Shown piece after piece: positions 18,450-25,663 of a stretch of DNA of 64,000 nucleotides. The stretch comes from Sporomusa sp. KB1 (GTDB taxonomy: Bacteria > Bacillota > Negativicutes > Sporomusales > Sporomusaceae), in the NCBI RefSeq assembly GCF_007830295.1, contig NZ_VLKC01000001.1, positions 62,001-126,000 of the forward strand. The letters run 5' to 3'. A program made the translations under genes and the position numbers. Each line of letters opens with the position of its first letter. Position 1 is the first letter of the stretch. Below the pieces are notes generated by a model. It searched no databases. It was not told the DNA's origin and saw only the letters and a list, made by a program, of their open reading frames with translations.

Positions 18450-19298
18450 ATGACTATGCAACGCGCTCTGATGACAGCATTATTCCTACTAGTATTGCTT
18501 ATTACCCCAGTACAGGCTGGCGCTACAAGTGAAACTGCCGTGATTTTGCGGTGGGCGCCGGTTATTCATCAGCAGGATAACGACCAAAACCCGCTGTCGC
18601 GGGAAAATATCTTTACTGTAGCTAACTTTGACCTTGATTGGCGAATGAATAACAATTGGGGAAACCTGCCATACTACCCTCCCGGCGCAGCTGTGTACTA
18701 TTCTCTGGTGGAAAGTGACACGCATTATTTTATCGGCTATTACCTTTACTATCCTCGCCATATTGGTAAAGTCCAGCATGAGCATGACATGGCCGGGGTA
18801 TTGGCTGTGGTGCAAAAAGGCTCTGAGCAGTTAGAATTACTGTTGACTTATAATCATAACGAGTTTCTGAAATGGAACGGTTCCCATGTGCGGCTCGAAG
18901 CTGGACATCCCAGTTTGGTAGTCAGTGCTGGTACTCATGAAATATCGCTAGTTAAGACTTACGAAGCAGCGCCAGGTCCTGGCGGGATTTTCCCGCTCCC
19001 TCCGGAAAAACAAGTACCGGCAACAGGTGGTCAAACCGGTACAGCGTCAAGTGCCGTCTACCGGTTAGTTGACTTGAAAGAATTATGGCAACGTTGTAAC
19101 GACATCGGCCAAAGCCGTACTTTTAGCCGCTGGGGTTACTTCGATAGTTATTATTATTTTGATGCAGCTGTGCCGTGGATGTGGGAATATAACCGGATCA
19201 ACTGGCTGGCTAAACCGGCTGAACTGGTAAGGCGTATTCATGGAAATGACCGCCAACCAATAACGTACCTTAAGAATCCATATGCAGGCATCCGCTAG
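18450..19298 (+). CDS. Exported protein of unknown function
   Basis: 282 residues with a signal peptide (QRALMTALFLLVLLITPVQA), starting at the ATG after GAGGAAGG; the TTG at 18429 would lie inside the secretin gene. The mature part is Tyr/Trp-rich (YYLYYPRHIG, WGYFDSYYYFDAAVPWMWEY) and includes KVQHEHDMAGVLAVVQK, which resembles in layout the H-x-H-D-x-x-G motif of NPP1/VPS62-like proteins; that resemblance is weak. It is the last gene of the operon, followed by a strong terminator. Function unknown; periplasmic or surface location likely. Confidence 0.65.
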   Translation: MTMQRALMTALFLLVLLITPVQAGATSETAVILRWAPVIHQQDNDQNPLSRENIFTVANFDLDWRMNNNWGNLPYYPPGAAVYYSLVESDTHYFIGYYLYYPRHIGKVQHEHDMAGVLAVVQKGSEQLELLLTYNHNEFLKWNGSHVRLEAGHPSLVVSAGTHEISLVKTYEAAPGPGGIFPLPPEKQVPATGGQTGTASSAVYRLVDLKELWQRCNDIGQSRTFSRWGYFDSYYYFDAAVPWMWEYNRINWLAKPAELVRRIHGNDRQPITYLKNPYAGIR

Positions 19299-19317
19299 CG
19301 GCATAAGTAATTTTAAA

Positions 19318-19349
19318 AAACTGGCGTCACTCTAAAGTGACGCCAGTTT
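19318..19349 (+). terminator. Intrinsic terminator after the glycosylation operon
   Basis: A perfect stem AACTGGCGTCAC / GTGACGCCAGTT with a TCTAAA loop, 20 bases after the last stop of the 9.5-19.3 kb operon, preceded by an A-run and followed by TT. Confidence 0.85.
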
Positions 19350-19389
19350 GGCGTAGTATCTTATAAGATAAGAAATTATATGTTTTTTG

Positions 19390-19460
19390 AACCGCAGAGA
19401 CGCAGAGTACGCAGAGGGAATGTCTCGATATACATCTCCTCTCTGTGTACTCTGCGGTTA
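19390..19460. repeat. Imperfect inverted repeat, CGCAGAG type (copy 5)
   Basis: Left arm AACCGCAGAGACGCAGAG.. and right arm ..GTGTACTCTGCGGTTA; the left arm is the same as in copy 4 apart from one base. It lies in the convergent gap between the glycosylation operon and the CstA gene. Confidence 0.8.
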
Positions 19461-19536
19461 GAGCCGTATCCTCAAGGGCACGATAGCACTTTTTTATACG
19501 ACAACCATATAATTTAATTTCTAGTCCTTTTTCGTC

Positions 19537-21222
19537 TTACCGAACAGATACGTTATTAGCAGAAGAATCAACTAATTTTCTAAAACTTGTAGATGCAATC
19601 AGCATTGCCAATGTAATCAACGCAATAGCCACAATTAACTGCAAACCATCGGTCAGGAAAGAAAAGCCGCCAGTGTAGATGATTTTATGAACGATACCAT
19701 AAATTGACATACCCAGCGAAATCAACGTAACTACTAACATAAAGCACATTGGAATGTAAAGCATTTTCCCCTGACGTCCGGTGACTTTCATGAAGACAGC
19801 CAACGCAATCAGAACCAACGCAGCACACAGTTGATTTGCTGCGCCGAATAATGGCCAAACATTCATATATCCGCCCAGACAAAGCAAATAACCAGAAAAC
19901 AGTGTTATTACGGTAGCAACGTATTTATTTGTCAACACACGCTGCATTGGCGACATTTTTGCCGGATCAGTCGTATCACCGGTAAACAATTCCTGGAAAC
20001 ACATCCGTCCGATACGCCCGACAGAATCCAGCGTAGTCAGTGCCAGTGCAGATACGCACATAGTGACGACACAGGTCGCTACAAAGCTGGACATACCAAA
20101 CATGGACAGAAAATTGCCGACAGAAGCGGAGAATATCTGGAATGGCGTACCTTTCGGCATCACACCGCCAGTAGCGGCAGCGCCAACAACGATCAAAGCA
20201 ACGACAGCCAGGATGGTCTCAACCATCATGGAACCATAGCCCACAAACAACATATCTTTTTCATTGGAAATTGTTTTGGAAGAAGTACCGGAAGAAACTA
20301 AGCTATGAAAACCGGAAACGGCGCCACAGGCAATGGTAATAAAGAGGATTGGAAACATCGGCTTGCCATTTACTTCAAAGCCAACAAAGGCCGGCAATTC
20401 AATCGTAGGATTGGTAAAAACAACGCCGATAACACCACTCGCAATCATACCGAGCAGTAAGAATGAACTCAAATAGTCACGCGGCTCCATCAGCAGCCAC
20501 ATTGGCATAACAGCAGCCATAAACATATAGGCAAAAACAACATAGATCCATGTTGTCTTGTCAAAATAAAGCGGATAAGCGATACCTGCTGCCAGCATAC
20601 CAATAATCAAAAGAATACCAACTGCCAGTTTAGGCTTTTCTGACAGGGGAAATTTTTCTAGAAAAAGTCCGAAGAAAATAGCAACAACGATATACAACAT
20701 CGAAATCGACGCAGCAGCGGCATTAGGGGTAGCCAGTGAACCATTGGGACTAAAACCATTAAACGTGCTGGCAACAATGTCCGCAAAAGCGGCTGTTACT
20801 AACAGAGTGAACAACCAGGAAAAGAGCAAAAACATTTGTTTCCCGGTTTTACCGATATATTTTTCAATCAGCATTCCCATAGACTTGCCTTCATTTTTGA
20901 CAGAAGCGTACAGTGCTGTAAAATCCTGAACAGCACCAAAGAAAATCCCACCGATCATCAACCAGAGCATAACTGGTAACCAACCGAACATCGCAGCAAT
21001 AATCGGCCCGGTGACTGGGCCTGCGCCGGTAATAGAAGAAAATTGATGCGCAAATACAGTGAATTTTGAAGAAGGAACATAGTCATTACCGTCTTCTAAA
21101 CGATAAGCCGGCGTTTTAGCATCAGGATCAATACCCCATACCTTTGTCAGCCAGCGGCCGTAAATAAAATAACCGCTTGCACAGACAAGTAACGCAATAC
21201 CTAATAAAGTTAAGCCAGTCAT
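19537..21222 (-). CDS. CstA-family carbon starvation transporter
   Basis: 561 residues, about 14-16 membrane helices. CstA signatures: SSITGAGPVTGPIIAAMFGWLPVMLWLMIG, GAVQDFTALYASVKNEGKSMG, GFHSLVSSGTSSKTI and ALTTLDSVGRIGR. Family members (CstA, BtsT) import pyruvate or peptides under nutrient limitation. At this length it belongs to the shorter Firmicute group and lacks the C-terminal extension of E. coli CstA. It is preceded by a 360-base leader with an attenuator-like terminator, described separately. Monocistronic by context. Confidence 0.92.
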   Translation of the reverse strand: MTGLTLLGIALLVCASGYFIYGRWLTKVWGIDPDAKTPAYRLEDGNDYVPSSKFTVFAHQFSSITGAGPVTGPIIAAMFGWLPVMLWLMIGGIFFGAVQDFTALYASVKNEGKSMGMLIEKYIGKTGKQMFLLFSWLFTLLVTAAFADIVASTFNGFSPNGSLATPNAAAASISMLYIVVAIFFGLFLEKFPLSEKPKLAVGILLIIGMLAAGIAYPLYFDKTTWIYVVFAYMFMAAVMPMWLLMEPRDYLSSFLLLGMIASGVIGVVFTNPTIELPAFVGFEVNGKPMFPILFITIACGAVSGFHSLVSSGTSSKTISNEKDMLFVGYGSMMVETILAVVALIVVGAAATGGVMPKGTPFQIFSASVGNFLSMFGMSSFVATCVVTMCVSALALTTLDSVGRIGRMCFQELFTGDTTDPAKMSPMQRVLTNKYVATVITLFSGYLLCLGGYMNVWPLFGAANQLCAALVLIALAVFMKVTGRQGKMLYIPMCFMLVVTLISLGMSIYGIVHKIIYTGGFSFLTDGLQLIVAIALITLAMLIASTSFRKLVDSSANNVSVR

Positions 21223-21369
21223 AAATTTTTAATTCCTTTCCATTTTTATGCTGCGTCTGCAATCCTGTGTCGCAGTAATGACGACTGCAGTCTGGCATTT
21301 TTTCAGAATATCCGGCATTTCTTTGCAAAACCCCAAAAGGCAATTCAGATGTTCTTCTGATCGCAAAAA

Positions 21370-21617
21370 ATAAACAAAAAATCCTTCGTCTTCCTCATGC
21401 ATTAACGCATGGAAGACGAAAGATACTCCTCCACATTACCATTTCATTTGCTGATTGCGCAGCCACCCTCTGCCATATCAGAGAAATTTCAATTTTTTAC
21501 CGTCTTCCACTCTCTTGACGTCTCTCTGCAGGAAGAACTTTCCATTACGGAGTTTGGCTCATTGTTTCCAGATATTCTGTTGGGGTATAATATATCACTA
21601 TTTTTTTTTATTGTCAA
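21370..21617 (-). promoter_or_regulatory. Promoter and attenuator-type leader of the CstA gene
   Basis: Minus-strand promoter: TTGACA (21612-21617), 17-base spacer, TATATT (21589-21594). About 170 bases downstream lies a terminator hairpin (21382-21423; arms CGTCTTCC/GGAAGACG with a 16-18 base loop) followed by a T-rich run. An upstream segment at 21501-21509 reads TGGAAGACG on the minus strand and is exactly complementary to the terminator's 5' arm (CGTCTTCCA), providing an alternative antiterminator pairing. I do not recognise the leader as a known riboswitch or T-box. Confidence 0.6.
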
Positions 21618-21691
21618 CAAGTTATTAACAATCTAACTTAATCGATTTCTTGCTGTATCCAATCTATATACAACGCGTTAAAGATTTTTGC

Positions 21692-21726
21692 AGGCGGGTG
21701 GTGTGTTGGCAATACACCACCCGCCT
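21692..21726 (-). terminator. GC-rich hairpin at the end of the acyl-CoA ligase transcript
   Basis: A stem AGGCGGGTGGTGT/ACACCACCCGCCT around GTTGGCAAT, 120 bases after the ligase stop. The minus-strand sequence after it is A-rich rather than T-rich, so it may be a transcript-stabilising hairpin rather than a classical terminator. Confidence 0.5.
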
Positions 21727-21846
21727 GGGCCTGTAAACTTCTTTACCGCGGAATATACACAGGTCTATAGTTTGCCCATCAAATCTTCAGGTGAGGACTC
21801 AGCCCCACCTGAGATAATGCCGCCGATAAACCCCTTGTCCATATTT

Positions 21847-23481
21847 TCAATTCTCGCTTTGAACTGCAACCAGGTTTCCTGCGCTGTATTTTTCCCGCAG
21901 TTTCGGTTTTTCAATTTTTCCAGTGGGGTTGCGCGGAACCATATCAAATATAATCTTGCGCGGGCGTTTGTAACGCGGCAGGGAAGAACAGAATGTCATT
22001 ATTTCATTTTCAGTGCATTGGCCATCTGGCTTTAGTTCGATGATGGCTGCGGAAATTTCGCCAAGACGTTGATCTGGCAGGCCAATCACTGCTACATCTT
22101 TAATCGCATCATGCTGATGAAGAAAATCCTCAATCTGTACCGGATACAAATTCTCTCCGCCACAAATAATAACATCTTTTTTCCGATCAACCAAATAAAT
22201 AAAACCGTCTTTATCCATGCGTGCCATATCGCCGGTAAAAAGCCAACCATCTTTTAATACAGCCGCCGTCGCTTTCGGATCATTATAGTAACATTTCATC
22301 ACACCTGGGCCTTTTACGACAAGTTCTCCCACGTTTCCCTGCGCAACAGGGTGGCCCGATTCACCGATAATCATTGCTTCCCATCTAAACCCTGGTTTGC
22401 CGATTGCCCCGACCTTGTGAATGTTTTCTATACCAAGATGAACACAGCCTGGGCCAATTGATTCGCTCAAACCGTAATTAGTATCATAGAGATGGTCGGG
22501 AAAATATTTTTTCCAGCGCTGAATCAGGCTGGGTGGAACTGGCTGAGCGCCAATATGCATCAACCGCCACTGGTCAAGCTTATAATCCCCGAGCTTCACT
22601 GCTCCGCTTTCAATCGCGTCAAGAATGTCCTGCGCCCAGGGAACAAGCAGCCAAACGATTGTGACCTTTTCTTCAGAAATAGCTTTTAGTATCCATTCGG
22701 GTTTAACTCCGCGAAGCAAAACGGCTTTGCCCCCTACCAAAAAGCTGCCAAACCAATGCATCTTGGCACCGGTATGATACAACGGCGGAATGCAGAGAAA
22801 ATTATCATCCCGCGTCTGCTTGTGATGATTTTGTTCGGTATAGCAGGAAGATGCCAGGCTACGGTGATTATGAAGAATCGCTTTGGGAAAGCCTGTGGTT
22901 CCAGAGGAAAAATATATTGCTGCGTCATCTTCATCTGTAAGATTAATTTGAGGCGCTTCAGCGGAGCAAGCTGCTGCCAGCTTGTCATAGCTACCAGCAA
23001 AGGAAGGGCAATCTTCGCCTACAAAGAAGTACCTTTTGCCACTAGAAATTTTATCGATAATTGTTCCCATACGGTCAATAAATTCTGATCCGAAGACCAA
23101 CGTAGTAGCTTCCGCTAACTCCAGGCAATATTTTATTTCCTCCGAAGTATAGCGATAGTTCAACGGTACTGCCACAGCGCCGATTTTAAGAATCCCTAAA
23201 TAAATCGGCAGCCATTCGATACAATTCATTAACAGTATCGCAACTTTATCTCCCTTATTTATACCACTGCGTAGCAGAAGATTGGCAAATCTGTTCGCTT
23301 TGTCGTCAAATTCACGCCATGTCATCTCCCGCCGAAAACTCACCGCCGGATTTGTTTCAATCAGTTCGTATTCACGCCATGAAACTACATGTTTTTCCTG
23401 TAATTCCGGATTGATTTCAACCAGGCTGGTATCATCACCATACATAATAGCATTGCGAGAAAGTATTTCCGTTATTAACAC
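21847..23481 (-). CDS. Acyl-CoA synthetase (AMP-forming, class I adenylate-forming enzyme)
   Basis: 544 residues from a GTG that follows AGGGGGA by nine bases; the ATG at 23556 lies directly against the leader terminator and is unlikely. All adenylation motifs are present: IYFSSGTTGFPKAIL (phosphate-binding loop), YGLSES, GWLFTGDMARMD, DRKKDVIICGGENLYP and the C-terminal NPTGKIEKPKL with the catalytic Lys. The enzyme activates a carboxylic acid as acyl-AMP and forms its CoA thioester; the acid is not evident. A T-box leader with a Tyr specifier precedes it, hinting that the substrate or pathway is linked to tyrosine or an aromatic acid derived from it. No other catabolic genes are adjacent. 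Confidence 0.88.
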   Translation of the reverse strand: MLITEILSRNAIMYGDDTSLVEINPELQEKHVVSWREYELIETNPAVSFRREMTWREFDDKANRFANLLLRSGINKGDKVAILLMNCIEWLPIYLGILKIGAVAVPLNYRYTSEEIKYCLELAEATTLVFGSEFIDRMGTIIDKISSGKRYFFVGEDCPSFAGSYDKLAAACSAEAPQINLTDEDDAAIYFSSGTTGFPKAILHNHRSLASSCYTEQNHHKQTRDDNFLCIPPLYHTGAKMHWFGSFLVGGKAVLLRGVKPEWILKAISEEKVTIVWLLVPWAQDILDAIESGAVKLGDYKLDQWRLMHIGAQPVPPSLIQRWKKYFPDHLYDTNYGLSESIGPGCVHLGIENIHKVGAIGKPGFRWEAMIIGESGHPVAQGNVGELVVKGPGVMKCYYNDPKATAAVLKDGWLFTGDMARMDKDGFIYLVDRKKDVIICGGENLYPVQIEDFLHQHDAIKDVAVIGLPDQRLGEISAAIIELKPDGQCTENEIMTFCSSLPRYKRPRKIIFDMVPRNPTGKIEKPKLREKYSAGNLVAVQSEN

Positions 23482-23558
23482 GTTATTTGTTCCCCCTAAT
23501 ACACCTTTACTAAAGAAAGTGCAACTGATTTCTTCTATAAAATATTTAACAAACATAA

Positions 23559-23870
23559 AAATCCCGTCTCTGTATTCCTACAGGGACGGGATTAACAATC
23601 CGTGGTACCACCCTGCTTGCTTATAGCAAGCCGCTCTTTTAGGTACAGGAACTCCAGGTCCGATACCCTAGCCTTGGTAACGGTGGCACACCGGCACAGT
23701 CTACTCATTTCTTTTCAACCTGCTGCTCATGAGTGTATTTCAGTTAATCTGCTTACCGGTTCGCACCCTCCACCGACTCTCTGCCAAGCACAAAAAACCT
23801 ACTTTTCTCAATCATTGCATTTATCTTTTGCTGCTAATCGTAATTATAACACAAAATTCCTTTATGTCAA
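23559..23870 (-). promoter_or_regulatory. T-box leader with promoter, predicted tyrosine specifier (UAC)
   Basis: Promoter TTGACA (23865-23870), 16-base spacer, TATAAT (23843-23848). Stem I contains the conserved AGAGAG followed by a distal hairpin (CGGTGG..GGTGCGAACCGGTA). The specifier loop on its 3' side reads GAAATACA, the same GAA-x-codon-A layout as in the glyQS T-box, so the codon is TAC (23735-23737). The T-box sequence AGGGTGGTACCACGG is at 23600-23614, and the terminator AATCCCGTC..GACGGGATTTTT spans 23559-23594. T-boxes read the charging of the matching tRNA; low Tyr-tRNA charging would allow expression of the acyl-CoA ligase. Confidence 0.88.
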
Positions 23871-23913
23871 TAATAGAAGAAACGCAGTCAAAACTTCAAC
23901 AGCTAAATAGTAA

Positions 23914-24117
23914 TCAATTACTTCCTTCCTGAGCCGGTTCCAAAATAATACGATGGTCAACTAGGTTCAATTCTTTAATTCTAGCCGCGATAGTTGTTCT
24001 CTGTCCCCAAATGCTTTCGAGATAGATTTCACCATTTTGAGGCACTACCCTATCAACCCTTTCCATCAATAACTCTTCTTTATTATCCTTAAGAAGATAT
24101 GCATTAGCCTCGCACAT
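23914..24117 (-). CDS. cooT: CooT-family nickel-binding protein
   Basis: 67 residues. The sequence starts MCEANAYLLKDNKEELLMERV, with the Cys at position 2 that forms the Ni site in CooT dimers, and contains the family tail NLVDHRIILE. CooT is a small nickel protein linked to carbon monoxide dehydrogenase maturation. I chose the ATG at 24117, nine bases after GGAGGG, because the longer frame adds seven residues before the conserved MCEAN. It is second in a two-gene unit with the DUF3842 gene, four bases downstream of it, behind leader L1. Confidence 0.88.
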   Translation of the reverse strand: MCEANAYLLKDNKEELLMERVDRVVPQNGEIYLESIWGQRTTIAARIKELNLVDHRIILEPAQEGSN

Positions 24118-24121
24118 AGGA

Positions 24122-24547
24122 CTATTCCCTCCCTTCACTCACTATATATTGTTTCATTTGTATTAACATAGCCTCCACCATGTGAGGTAATGGCTCTGAG
24201 TGTATACCAATTAGATCAATGTTGTTGCGATGAATTGGTAAAAGAATCTTTCTTGCCTTGCTGGTAACCACTCGCTTAGCCATTTTGGCTGTTAGCTCAC
24301 CCTTCATTGAGTTAGGCAAGATTATACTAAGTGGGCCAAGTACTAAATCCACTTCATCAATATTACAAATAACTGCATTCTCGCCAGTAGCACCTTCATT
24401 TGCCCCAGCCCGTAACATAACAGAAGTAGCCTGAGAATTCGTCCCAATAGCCAAAATTTCAACGTTATTACGAAATTCGTTTCGAACTCTATCAATTATG
24501 ACCCTGCCAATTCCGCCTCCCTGACCATCTACAACAGCAATGTACAC
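24122..24547 (-). CDS. DUF3842 family protein
   Basis: 141 residues starting at GTG after GGGGGGATTTT. The N-terminus YIAVVDGQGGGIGRVII is a Gly-rich Rossmann-like loop, followed by EILAIGTNSQATSVMLRAGAN and a C-terminal ILLPIHRNNIDLIGI. DUF3842 proteins have no established activity; the pairing with CooT points to nickel handling. The gene lies immediately upstream of cooT and both are transcribed from the promoter of leader L1. Confidence 0.85.
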   Translation of the reverse strand: MYIAVVDGQGGGIGRVIIDRVRNEFRNNVEILAIGTNSQATSVMLRAGANEGATGENAVICNIDEVDLVLGPLSIILPNSMKGELTAKMAKRVVTSKARKILLPIHRNNIDLIGIHSEPLPHMVEAMLIQMKQYIVSEGRE

Positions 24548-24682
24548 AAAATCCCCCCAGCATTACAAAATCAGTTCTAAGATCAACCTCTATCACGCTG
24601 CACCTATTTTATATCAGCATTTTGTACATTACTATTTTATCCCTTCCCATAGTAGCCAAAAGCGTAAGCAGCGGCACATAAA

Positions 24683-24853
24683 AACGAAAAAGCCATGAAA
24701 ATATCGCTTCACACGAAACCTTCATGGTTATTATCTTCATTACAAGAGCTATTTTCAAGTCATTCAATAAACCGACCGTACTTCATACGGTATTCGGCAG
24801 CTTCAGCTACCTTCTTTGCATTAATTGTACCAAAGTTCACTTTTAAATGTCAA
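24683..24853 (-). promoter_or_regulatory. Leader L1 (DUF3842-cooT): promoter, NYGAA hairpins, terminator
   Basis: Promoter TTGACA (24848-24853), 18-base spacer, TACAAT (24824-24829). Hairpins on the minus strand: GGTAGC/GCTGCC with a TGAA loop (24796-24811), ACCGTA/TACGGT with a TGAAG loop (24775-24791), and AACC/GGTT with ATGAA (24717-24729). The last shares its 5' arm and loop with the terminator CCATGAA...TTTCATGG-CTTTTT (24683-24727), so the two cannot coexist. Confidence 0.7.
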
Positions 24854-24901
24854 TACATAGTATAAATTATCTACAATATATTCTTTACTCAGAAATACTC
24901 A

Positions 24902-25019
24902 TTGACAAGTTTGCTACAATTACGAGATAATATATTTATAAAATTACACATATTTTGAAATTAAAGGTATGAAGCCTTGTTGGAGACGCAGTCCCCTTCA
25001 CTTTTTCATACCTTTTTTT
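24902..25019 (+). promoter_or_regulatory. Leader L2 (FmdE-ABC operon): promoter, NYGAA hairpin, terminator
   Basis: Promoter TTGACA (24902-24907), 18-base spacer, GATAAT (24926-24931). Hairpin AAGGT[ATGAA]GCCTT at 24964-24978 overlaps the terminator, in which GGTATGAA pairs with TTCATACC followed by seven T (24966-25019). A first hairpin is weak or absent here. The start codon of the FmdE gene is 35 bases after the T-run. The element is divergent from L1. Confidence 0.7.
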
Positions 25020-25054
25020 AATTTGTAAAATAAAAAATTATTGGAGGTATTATC

Positions 25055-25663
25055 ATGAACAATCGTTCTGCTGACTATCAAAAGGCTATTGACTTTCATG
25101 GACACTGCTGTCCTGGGCTGACTATTGGCTACCTTGCTGCCAAAGCTGCCTTGGCCCACCTCAAAGTAGAACGCGCCGCCGATGAAGAGCTTGTCACTAT
25201 TGTCGAGTCGGACGGCTGCGGCATTGATGCTGTGCAAGTGCTATTAGGATGCACCATTGGTAAAGGCAACCTGATCTACAAAGACCATGGCAAACAAGCT
25301 TATACCATTGGCAACCGCAGCACAGGCCAAGCCGTGCGAATTGTTATGACTGGTGACATGGTGCCGCTGACAACAGAACAGGAAACCATCAAGGCGGCCG
25401 TATTCAGCGGACAGGCCACGCCTCAGCAGGAAGAAGCCTGGCATAAACTTCAGTCTGAACGCACTGCCCGTCTGCTAGCTGCTCCGTTTGAAGAAATATT
25501 CAAAATTCAGGATGTTGAACTTAAACTTCCCTCAGAAGCCAAAATCTTTAACTCGGTCATCTGTGAGTACTGCGGCGAAAAAGTCATGGAAGCCCGTGCC
25601 CGTTTGAAAAATGGCAAAATTGCCTGCCTGGCCTGTACCGAAGAATATAGCCGGGGATGGTAA
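25055..25663 (+). CDS. FmdE-family protein with C-terminal zinc ribbon
   Basis: 202 residues. The N-terminal FmdE domain has DFHGHCCPGLTIGYLAAKAAL and ESDGCGIDAVQVLLGCTIGKGNLIY, including the conserved His-Cys and Cys residues that bind metal. The C-terminus carries a zinc-ribbon-like CEYCGEKVMEAR...CLACTEEY. FmdE-like proteins occur with molybdenum/tungsten enzymes and, in many Firmicutes and delta-proteobacteria, beside metal ABC transporters; their biochemistry is not settled. The ATG follows TTGGAGGT. It is first in an operon with a complete peptide/nickel-type ABC transporter and overlaps the binding-protein gene by seven bases. A metal-chaperone or sensor role is inferred. Confidence 0.87.
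   Translation: MNNRSADYQKAIDFHGHCCPGLTIGYLAAKAALAHLKVERAADEELVTIVESDGCGIDAVQVLLGCTIGKGNLIYKDHGKQAYTIGNRSTGQAVRIVMTGDMVPLTTEQETIKAAVFSGQATPQQEEAWHKLQSERTARLLAAPFEEIFKIQDVELKLPSEAKIFNSVICEYCGEKVMEARARLKNGKIACLACTEEYSRGW

Noticed and set aside
21430..21600. T-box in the CstA leader (AGGGTGG segment)
   Set aside because: The segment AGGGTGGCTGCGCA lacks the conserved ACCGCG-type continuation and is about 45 bases away from the terminator, unlike a true T-box.
23481..23556. ATG at 23556 as the start of the acyl-CoA ligase
   Set aside because: It lies directly after the T-box terminator and has no ribosome site; the GTG at 23481 has one and begins at the family-typical N-terminus.
24770..24860. 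Short coding-looking frame (VNFGTINAKKVAEAAEY..) upstream of DUF3842
   Set aside because: It coincides with a good promoter (TTGACA/TACAAT) and hairpins of leader L1, and has no ribosome site, so it is treated as regulatory sequence.
24966..25012. GTATGA...TCATAC read as a NikR operator
   Set aside because: The half-sites match NikR's GTATGA-N16-TCATAC, but the spacing differs from copy to copy (L2, L3, L7, L10) and each is a hairpin followed by a T-run, so an RNA terminator explains it better.
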